From positions 6,119,501 to 6,183,500 of the forward strand of contig JAPFFF010000004.1 of assembly GCA_039105265.1 (NCBI GenBank): a stretch of 64,000 nucleotides of DNA, read 5' to 3'. Positions within the stretch are counted from its first letter, which is position 1, and the number at the start of each line of letters is the position of its first letter. The translations under genes and the position numbers were made by a program. This DNA is from Tritrichomonas musculus (lineage: Eukaryota > Parabasalia > Tritrichomonadida > Tritrichomonadidae). Positions 56,621-64,000 of the stretch are shown here, piece by piece. The notes below the pieces were generated by a model, which made no database searches, had not been told where the DNA came from, and saw only the letters and a program-made list of their open reading frames with translations.

Positions 56621-57348
56621 AGTATAAAAATTTCAAAATATAAAAAATAATAAATTCTATTTTACAACACTCATTTTATCAAAATTTTATAAAACGCATT
56701 GAAAATATTTATCATACACAATATTTGTAACTTTTTCTTTAATATAATTGAATGAAATATAGATTATTTTTAATTGAAAATAATAAAAAAAACATGAATA
56801 TCTTATTATTTATATAATAAAATATTTAAAATTGCACCACTTTTATAATTAATATTGTTTTTATATGTATAATTTAGTTTTTTTAATAGATTTATTATTG
56901 TCCATTTAAGTATAAATTTATCTTTAACATAAATAGATGTAAAACAGATGCTAGTAACCTTGAATACTTGTTTTGAAATCATATGCTTTAATAATAATGA
57001 TTTCAAAATATTAATTTTGCTTAATTTTTTTTAAAAAAAAAACAGAATTTCAATCATTTTGATTCAAATACATTTCCAATTATAAAGAAAAAAGTTGATC
57101 CTGAAATGACCAAAAACACAATTGCATATTTAAAATCATTAAAATTTTCTAAAACCTTACGAAAATAAACACAATTATATTAACGTACTTTAACGTACGA
57201 AAATTTTTCTATTTTTAAAATTCAAACAATAAATTCCTCAACTCAAAGTTCCAAAGATAAAGATCAGGAATCGTCAAACCAATCTAGATTCCTTCATCGT
57301 TATGTGTCTCTCCAGCAAAGATGCAATTTTAGGAATTATGAATTAAAT
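56621..57348. other. Intergenic stretch between divergent genes
   Basis: About 730 bases of AT-rich DNA holding the divergent promoters of the kinase and the acidic tail-anchored protein. TTTAACGTACGAAAA and a preceding TTAACGTACTTTAACGTACG doublet at about 57,180-57,200 are the only notable repeats. The frame of the next gene is open from 57,184, but has no ATG before 57,349. Confidence 0.5.
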
Positions 57349-59520
57349 ATGTCTTTCAAAAGAGCAATGAAAAATACCGATGATTCAAAATTTGAAACTT
57401 CCAAATATACGACATTACGCTCATCAGAACGTTATTCTTATTCTCCTCTTATTTCATCTCCAACAAAATATCGAGTTCCTAACAATTCTTCTAAAAACAT
57501 TATCAATTTTTATGATGAAGATTCTATTAAACGAAGTAAAATCAATGACAAGCAAAAGGAAAAAGATCAAGAAGAAGAAGATAATAATAATAATAATCAA
57601 GATAATTCTGATGATAATTCAAATGCTGATCTAATAGATGAAAATAAATCCAAAGATAATGATAATTCTATGGCTTCCTTATCTGAAAAATCTGAAAATA
57701 ACTTACAACCAGATCAAAATGAAATAGTCCAAAATAATTCCAAACAAACAGTAATTCATCACAAACGATCCAATTTAAATGTAAATGATATTGATTTCAA
57801 TTTTTCTGATGAATTGGATTTTTCTGATGATAGGAATCAACAAACAAAAAAAGTATCTATAGATCAAACCAATAATGATGAAAAAGAAAAAGAAGATTCA
57901 AAATCAAATACAAATGGCAATTTTTTTAATGCAGATATTTCAGAAAAACCCAATGATAATAATGATATTAATACCAACATTGAAAACCAAATTAATTCAA
58001 GTCATAAAGATAATGACTATAGTGACAATAACAAAAACGAAGGTTGTGAAGCAGAAAGTAATAAGAATGACGATAAATCAACAAATAATATTAATGATGT
58101 TGAGGCAAAATCTACCAATACTAACTTTAAAGAAAACATAAATCCAAATACAGATAACAATTTCGATATCTCCCATGAAGATCAGCTTAAATATAATGAA
58201 ACTGATAAAAATTCTATAAATGATGAAAACGCAGATATAAGTGCAATTGCAGAAAGATCTATCGATTCAAATTTTAACGATCAAGATGCCCTTAATGAAG
58301 CAAATAATGAATCCGATGCCCAATCCAATGCAAACAATTATAGTTTAAATTCAATATTAAAGGATGAAGAAAGCTTGCAAGCTCTTTTGGACTCAAGCGA
58401 TGATTTAAAAGTCGGAGTTGACGAAAAAGATTATTTTGAATTCGCTAATTTGAATGGTTCAAATGAAAACTCTTTTGAACCAAATTATGAAGACAGTGTT
58501 CCTAAGGATTTTTCTAATGAAAATAATGAGGAAGTTGACATGAACCAAGAGAACATTGGATCAACTGATGAGTCACTACTAATTGACGTTCAATTGGATC
58601 AAGAACAAATAATTAAAAAAGATGCTATTAATGATGCCAAAAACAATGAAAATGTTGAAATCCAAGAAGAAGAGGAAGAACTTATTGAGTCAGAAAAAGA
58701 AAAAAGAGATGAATGCCTGGCAAAAGAAGATATTGGAGAAAATGAGAGCAAAGACAATACAAGTGAATTTGAAACCATAGAAAAAATTATTAATAATGAA
58801 GCAAAAGATGAAACTAATAAAATTGAGATAAAAGATGCCAGTATTGAGCCTGAAGAAAAAATAGAAAGTGATTATAATGATGCCAAAAAAGAAACCAACG
58901 AAAATGAAATCAAAGAAGAAACCAACGAAAATGAAATCAAAGAAGAAACCAACGAAAATGAAATCAAAGAAGAAACCAACGAAAATGAAATCAAAGAAGA
59001 AACCAATGAAATTAAAGTTAAAGAAGAAATCAATAAAGCTGAAGTAAAAGATAGAGATATTGAACTTGAAGAAAAAATAGAAACTGATATTAACGAAGAA
59101 ACCAATGAAAGTGTGACCAAAGAAAAAGTTAGATCAAAAGGAATTGAAGAAAAAACCAATAAAAATGAAGCAAAAGAATATGAAATAGAAACAAAAGAAA
59201 AAGATATCGAAAAAGAACAAAAGAAAGAAGTTGAAAATGTTCAAAATATTGATTGGAGTGATAATATCATTCGCATTGAGTTAAATCTACATCCAAGGGA
59301 ACGGAAATACCAAATGCAATTAGAAAATGATGAAAGAAAAACCAATTTATCTGAAGAAAAAAATAATAAAAAAGTTCCAGTTTTAAAAGTTTCACCAGCA
59401 AATCGCTTTGAATTATTTCGTTCTAATTCATATGAACATATACCTGTTTGGCTATTTTTAGCAATTTATTCTATTACAATAACAATAGCTTTTATTTGTT
59501 TTGGTCATAGTAAACATTAA
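57349..59520 (+). CDS. Low-complexity acidic protein with C-terminal tail anchor (about 723 aa)
   Basis: I start at ATG 57,349 (MSFKRAMKNTDDSKFE). A basic serine-rich N-terminus of about 60 residues is followed by nearly 600 residues dominated by N, D, E, K and S with no folded domain. At about 58,900-59,000 a 30-base unit encoding NENEIKEET is repeated four times almost unchanged. The last 25 residues are a hydrophobic segment (PVWLFLAIYSITITIAFICF) followed by GHSKH, a typical tail anchor in the ER or another membrane. The basic region before the anchor (RFELFRSNSYEHIP) is the only conserved-looking part. Function unknown. Confidence 0.65.
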   Translation: MSFKRAMKNTDDSKFETSKYTTLRSSERYSYSPLISSPTKYRVPNNSSKNIINFYDEDSIKRSKINDKQKEKDQEEEDNNNNNQDNSDDNSNADLIDENKSKDNDNSMASLSEKSENNLQPDQNEIVQNNSKQTVIHHKRSNLNVNDIDFNFSDELDFSDDRNQQTKKVSIDQTNNDEKEKEDSKSNTNGNFFNADISEKPNDNNDINTNIENQINSSHKDNDYSDNNKNEGCEAESNKNDDKSTNNINDVEAKSTNTNFKENINPNTDNNFDISHEDQLKYNETDKNSINDENADISAIAERSIDSNFNDQDALNEANNESDAQSNANNYSLNSILKDEESLQALLDSSDDLKVGVDEKDYFEFANLNGSNENSFEPNYEDSVPKDFSNENNEEVDMNQENIGSTDESLLIDVQLDQEQIIKKDAINDAKNNENVEIQEEEEELIESEKEKRDECLAKEDIGENESKDNTSEFETIEKIINNEAKDETNKIEIKDASIEPEEKIESDYNDAKKETNENEIKEETNENEIKEETNENEIKEETNENEIKEETNEIKVKEEINKAEVKDRDIELEEKIETDINEETNESVTKEKVRSKGIEEKTNKNEAKEYEIETKEKDIEKEQKKEVENVQNIDWSDNIIRIELNLHPRERKYQMQLENDERKTNLSEEKNNKKVPVLKVSPANRFELFRSNSYEHIPVWLFLAIYSITITIAFICFGHSKH

Positions 59521-59551
59521 TTTTCATTTGATTTTGAGTATTATTTTTGCT

Positions 59552-60390
59552 TTAATACAATAAATAAAGAAAAAAGTAACCAAAATTATTACAGCCTGTA
59601 TATAAATCTCCTTCTTCAAATAAATTAATATTTGAGGGGATTACTATTTCTTCTAATGATGAACATCGTTCCAAAACATTCTTTCCAATTGAAGTCACAG
59701 TTGAAGGAAGTGCTATTTGTACCAGTATAGTGCAATTAGAGAAAACAATGTTTTTAATTGAAGTGACTGAATTAGGAATTACTAATCTCTTCAATGCATA
59801 ATCGCCAATTGAAACTACTTTTGAAGAATTTTTATTTCCTTCAATGAAATGCAGTTTATTGAAAGCATAGTTTCCAATAGAAGTAACAGATGAAGAATTT
59901 TTATTTGCTGTAATGATATGCAGCCATCGAATACATTATGGCCACTCTTTGTTACAGAATGCGAAACGCAACCATTAAACAAATTATCAAGCATTATCTC
60001 TTCCATCTTCTGTTACTGAAATAGGCAAGTACTGTTTTAGTCACCATCAACTGTGACAGTGATTAATGAAAATGCTTTTGTTAGTTGCTATTCATTAGCG
60101 CAAATAACAATTCCTTCTTCTGTAACTTTAATCAAATAATTAGCTTTCGGTAATTGTCCTTCATTAAAGGAAGTAACTTTTGAGTCTCCTTCATCTTTAA
60201 GTATAATTGAAGGTCATGCCTTTGAGTTTTTTTTATTTTTATAGATTGCACACCATCGAATAAATTTTTGCCAATTTGAGATTTTTCATCAAAGAGATGC
60301 AATTTTGAAAAGCACATTCTCCAATTTCAATTACAGAAGAAGGAATATAAATTTCTTCAAGAGATGTGCACAACTCAAATTACACTTCCT
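59552..60390 (-). pseudogene. Decayed BspA-like leucine-rich repeat gene
   Basis: Several minus-strand frames carry LRR_5 repeats (IPNSVTSIKNIVFSNCTIL, LPSTVTSIGKNVLERCSSLE, VTKSGHNVFDGCISLQQIK), broken by frame changes and stops. It belongs to the same family as the C-terminal half of the kinase at 54,323. BspA-like genes are very numerous in trichomonads and often decay. At least three changes of frame are visible. Confidence 0.7.
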
Positions 60391-60442
60391 AAAAAAAAAA
60401 TATAAAATATTTTTATTTTTATTTTTTTTTTAAAAAAAAAAA

Positions 60443-60507
60443 AGGTGTTTTATTATTTCGAACTATGCGATGCCAATCGCTATACCATTAAACTATTTTT
60501 TCAAAAA
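60443..60507 (-). tRNA. tRNA-like relic (incomplete)
   Basis: The minus strand reads TAGTTTAATGGTATAGC, which fits an A box and D-arm, then GCGATTGGCATCGC, a five-pair stem, then AGTTCGAAAT resembling a B box, and ends before a T run suited to polymerase III termination. The space between the D-arm and the T-loop is too short for a normal tRNA, and the acceptor stem does not pair well. It is probably a degenerate or chance tRNA-like sequence. Not counted as functional. Confidence 0.25.
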
Positions 60508-60589
60508 ATTTTATAACTAAGTTCCTTATTATTAATTATTATATTACACTTTCATCTACATTCGACTAGTCAAAATCTAGATTAACATT

Positions 60590-63500
60590 ATGAATAGATT
60601 TTTGCATAATCGTCAGCGGAACTCAAATTCCGGGACAATTTTGTTTTGTAAAAAGGCCAAAAGAGATTCAATAACCAATTCTTTCTCTTTCAATGAAGAG
60701 CCAACAAATGATATCGAATCTTCAACTTATAAACTTTTTCTGCTCTCAGACAAATGCCAATTCCCATTTTTTGAAGTCATTCCCAAACAATTTACAATAT
60801 CTACAAAAAATGGAGAAAGTCATTTTAATCTTGAAATGCTCAAAGAAACAAGCTCTGTCATTTCTGACCATATCAGAGACAACCCGAACGAAATGACATA
60901 TTTTCTCAATATTTCAGATGAAGAAAACGTACTTGGCAAATTTGAACAATTATATCAAGGAAAAACGGTTATTTTTGATGAAGATGAACTTCCAATCTCA
61001 CATAGAATTACGAAAATACTTCAGATTTCAAATTGTCCTAATTTTATGAAGCCAGAAAGCCTCCGTGTTCTGGATGAATTTGATTCAAATGGAAAAGCTG
61101 ACACTTTTAATCCAGACATAAATTCTTGTGTTACAATCTATCAAAAGTGGTTCATTAGTTATTTACAAAGAGAAGAGCTTCAGACCTTTACAATTACAAC
61201 AAAACGAAAAGAATATAAATGCAACATGTTTGGAATTTATGCATCACAAATCATCAGTGAAATTCATGAAAAAGATTCAACGACAAATAATTATTTTTAT
61301 GACTTTGAAGATGAATTTAATGAATTTCAGCTGATTTGTGATTTGATGAATTTCAAGCAAGTTGACATTACTAACGATAACATGGACATTTTGAAAGAAA
61401 TGTCAGAAAGTTTACAAATCACTTACATAATGAAGCAAGTTGATGATTTTATTAACAATTATGAAAGTTTCACGCAAAAAATCGATGAACAACAAACAAT
61501 CATTGATTCAATTGACAACTTGTTTGATTTGTTATACAACATCAATAATTATGGCATTCAAAAAGTGAAATTTTCAATAGTGCAATCACAATGGTCACAA
61601 ACAGAAGAAAATGTTCAAGAATTGGCTGCTTTTATTCTTCAAGTTATCAAGACCAATTCATTCTTGCATAAAGAAATAGTTGAATTATTGATTCAATTGA
61701 ATGAAGAAGCAAACGAAGAAGCAAATAAATTGAAAATATTGTTGCCATTTATTGTTGACAAATTAATGACTCAATATATGCGAAATCCATTCAAAAGTCA
61801 CTTTTCAATTATCGATTACGTTGGAAAAGTTCATGAATTTCCAACGATAGATGAGTCAATCAATGCAGGTGCCAAATTTGTCTTCTTTTTCATTTTCCTT
61901 TTGTATAAGAAAGGAATCATTTCAAAAGAAGAAATCATTGAAAAATTGAAAAATTACGAATGCAAGAATAGAAATTTGAATGCTTTCTTCCTCCCAGAAA
62001 TTCTTGAAATAAAACCAAAATCAATAAATATAATGAGAAATCCATCTGATAATAATTTCAATACTTTAGATCAAAACAACGACAATTTTGCTATGATTGT
62101 CAATAAATATTGGCCTGATAAAATGGACCTTTATAAAGAGATGCTTGATAATTTGGAGCCTGATGATGAGTTGACCAAATCGTTACGTTATGATGATGTT
62201 GATAAATTACAAATGATCATAACAACGAATAGAATTAACATCTCCAAGGCTGTTGTTCCATATAACATATTTGATGATTTTAATGAAGACATAAATGTCA
62301 TTAATTATGCTGCTTATTATGGATCACTTAAATGCTTCAAATATTTGTTATTAAATGATGGTTGTATTGATGAATCAACACTTTATTTTGCCGTTTATGG
62401 GGGCAATGTTGAAATCATTAAAATTGTCGATCAAAGAATTCCAAAACATGATTTTGAAACAAAAGCAAGTGAAAAACACTATAACAATCCAAACAAAAAA
62501 TTTATTACTAAAATTATTAATGGTAAGCCAATTTGTATAATCAATTACACAAATGATAATGTAATAATTAAATCAACGATAAGCATGCATAGAAATGACC
62601 TTTTTGATTGGCTTTTTGAGAAAAGATTCGTTAGTAAAGGTAAAGTTGGTAACGAATTAAATGATATTGCTTCTGTTTCTGCAATTAATGGTAATTCTCA
62701 TTCTTTGATTGAAATTGTTGATAAAGGTTGTGATATATCATCACAAAAATTTGTCTGTACTGCTGCACAAAACGGTTTTTGTAAAATAACTCAATTAATT
62801 CTGAGCATGATTAATACTGATGATAAAAAGAATCTTCTTAATTCTTCTTGTGGCCAATCAATCGTTTATTTCGGAAACCTTTCGATTTTCAAATTGTTAG
62901 TTAAAGAAATGAATGAACAAACTATTGAAAAAGTTATTTTATATGCTATTTCAATGAATTGTCATAAAATCATTTCTTATTTCTTTGACAATCTTGATAA
63001 AATTGGTTTCAAAATAAGAAAATCATTTGTTAATTTAGCTTTAAACATGTCTATTACTGCGAAAACAAATGAATGCTTTGATTATTTAATGGAGAAATTC
63101 AATGAAATTAGTCCTTCTTCTTTTAAGATAAAGATGGTGAATAACATGTTAAATAACGCTTGTTTACGTTCCAATCTTTTTGTAGTTAAAAAAATTACTG
63201 AAATAATTATCAAAATGTCTCCAAATTTGAATTTCACTATGCAGTTTATAGGTGCTGCGTCAGTCGGATCAAAGGACATTTGCCAATATTTTCTTGATAA
63301 GAAAGTTTTCATCAATTATGAGCAAATTTCATTAAAAGTTACAAAACTTGGCTTAATTGATGAAGAGATATTTAAAATGATTTATGAAAATGTAAGTTTA
63401 ACAACAAAATTCCAACTTTTGAAATGCATTGATCAAGCCATTTTAAAGAAGAATAAAAAGCTTGTTGAATTCTTGTTGAAAGAAAAAGCACCATGCAAAG

Positions 63501-64000
63501 ATGCATTAATTGAAGCAGTTTCTACACATGATCTTGAAATGGTTGATTTAGTTCTTAAATATAACAGCGAGCCTGGGTTTATTAATCACGTTACAAAAGA
63601 TGGCACAGCTTTTATGAATGCTATAAAAACTGGTGATTACGATATAGCAAAACGTCTTCTTTCTGTTCCAGGAATTGATCTAAGTTTATGTAATATTCAT
63701 GGAGAAAATTGCCTTACTTTAGCAATATTCTTTGGCAGCATAGATATTTTTAATGCCATTCTTGACTTAATTGGTGATGACATTGTAGATAACCCTTGGT
63801 TGATTGCAGATGCTTTTCAGAAATTATTTAGAAAAATGACTGAAAATGATCCAACAGAAGTAGAATGGGAAATGGTTAAAAGATTATGTGAAATTAAAAC
63901 AATTGATCCCAATTTTCGTGTAGAAAATACATTCTTTTATCAAGCTTGTTTATGTAATAAAATTGGCATTGTTGAAAGTTTTCTTAAACTAGAAAAAATT
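60590..64000 (+). CDS. Large ankyrin/DUF3447-type host protein, runs off right edge
   Basis: From ATG 60,590 (MNRFLHNRQRNSNSG) the frame is open for 1137 codons to the window end. The N-terminal half has two BTB-like segments (FFEVIPKQFTISTKNGESHF and CNMFGIYASQIISEIHEK) and a long helical region (IIDSIDNLFDLLYNINNY) as in trichomonad DUF3447 proteins. From about residue 560 come ankyrin-like helices: NVINYAAYYGSLKCFKYLL, LYFAVYGGNVEIIKI, ALIEAVSTHDLEMVDLVL, FMNAIKTGDYDIAKRLL, CLTLAIFFGSIDIFNAIL. Cytosolic protein-interaction role is likely. This is one of the most expanded families of the group, and the end is not visible. Confidence 0.75.
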   Translation, partial: MNRFLHNRQRNSNSGTILFCKKAKRDSITNSFSFNEEPTNDIESSTYKLFLLSDKCQFPFFEVIPKQFTISTKNGESHFNLEMLKETSSVISDHIRDNPNEMTYFLNISDEENVLGKFEQLYQGKTVIFDEDELPISHRITKILQISNCPNFMKPESLRVLDEFDSNGKADTFNPDINSCVTIYQKWFISYLQREELQTFTITTKRKEYKCNMFGIYASQIISEIHEKDSTTNNYFYDFEDEFNEFQLICDLMNFKQVDITNDNMDILKEMSESLQITYIMKQVDDFINNYESFTQKIDEQQTIIDSIDNLFDLLYNINNYGIQKVKFSIVQSQWSQTEENVQELAAFILQVIKTNSFLHKEIVELLIQLNEEANEEANKLKILLPFIVDKLMTQYMRNPFKSHFSIIDYVGKVHEFPTIDESINAGAKFVFFFIFLLYKKGIISKEEIIEKLKNYECKNRNLNAFFLPEILEIKPKSINIMRNPSDNNFNTLDQNNDNFAMIVNKYWPDKMDLYKEMLDNLEPDDELTKSLRYDDVDKLQMIITTNRINISKAVVPYNIFDDFNEDINVINYAAYYGSLKCFKYLLLNDGCIDESTLYFAVYGGNVEIIKIVDQRIPKHDFETKASEKHYNNPNKKFITKIINGKPICIINYTNDNVIIKSTISMHRNDLFDWLFEKRFVSKGKVGNELNDIASVSAINGNSHSLIEIVDKGCDISSQKFVCTAAQNGFCKITQLILSMINTDDKKNLLNSSCGQSIVYFGNLSIFKLLVKEMNEQTIEKVILYAISMNCHKIISYFFDNLDKIGFKIRKSFVNLALNMSITAKTNECFDYLMEKFNEISPSSFKIKMVNNMLNNACLRSNLFVVKKITEIIIKMSPNLNFTMQFIGAASVGSKDICQYFLDKKVFINYEQISLKVTKLGLIDEEIFKMIYENVSLTTKFQLLKCIDQAILKKNKKLVEFLLKEKAPCKDALIEAVSTHDLEMVDLVLKYNSEPGFINHVTKDGTAFMNAIKTGDYDIAKRLLSVPGIDLSLCNIHGENCLTLAIFFGSIDIFNAILDLIGDDIVDNPWLIADAFQKLFRKMTENDPTEVEWEMVKRLCEIKTIDPNFRVENTFFYQACLCNKIGIVESFLKLEKI

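Noticed and set aside
57875-58141. Methionine/isoleucine-rich alternative frames
   Set aside because: They are frame shadows of the acidic tail-anchored protein.

Overview
The window is AT-rich DNA from a parabasalid flagellate, most likely a Tritrichomonas or Trichomonas relative. The host part (about 41.9-64 kb) carries families typical of that group: a PP1-like phosphatase, a protein kinase fused to BspA-type leucine-rich repeats, a U-box protein, and a large ankyrin/DUF3447-type protein. Host genes have no visible introns, sit in long AT-rich spacers and are accompanied by decayed gene pieces. The genus is an inference from gene families and composition.

Positions 1 to about 41.9 kb are one very large integrated virus-like element of the Polinton/Maverick (Polinton-like virus) group. 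Its left end lies outside the window. It carries a retroviral-type integrase, an archaeo-eukaryotic primase fused to a superfamily 3 helicase, an FtsK/HerA-type packaging ATPase, two paralogous double-jelly-roll major capsid proteins, a probable penton-type capsid protein, two very large fibre-like proteins, several small MAFG-type peptides, an arginine-rich protamine-like peptide and a giant helical protein. No protein-primed DNA polymerase B and no adenain-type protease is visible in the window. The element is treated here as a fossil. What is visible looks nearly whole, with perhaps one break.

Layout of the element: 0-3.2 kb small genes and integrase; 3.3-5.8 kb primase-helicase; 5.9-10.5 kb a cluster of small, charged, repeat-containing, poorly conserved proteins; 10.6-11.5 kb non-coding repeats; 11.57-11.98 kb a 412-bp repeat whose inverted copy lies at 30.39-30.80 kb; 12.0-13.1 kb a one-gene cassette with 35-bp inverted ends; 13.2-30.3 kb the virion module; 30.8-41.7 kb ATPase, protamine-like peptide and giant proteins; 41.7-41.9 kb the right end. 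Virion genes run almost all on the minus strand and many share a T-tract motif (ATTATTTTTTTG-like) 7-16 nt before the ATG. Most left-arm genes instead carry a TCACTTCATTT-like motif resembling the trichomonad initiator. This suggests two expression classes.

The element appears to have entered the 5' part of a host PP1-like phosphatase gene, whose remaining frame starts at the element's right edge without an ATG. A further decayed piece related to one of the element's fibre genes lies alone in host DNA at about 50.5-51.2 kb, so related elements have visited this locus or genome more than once.
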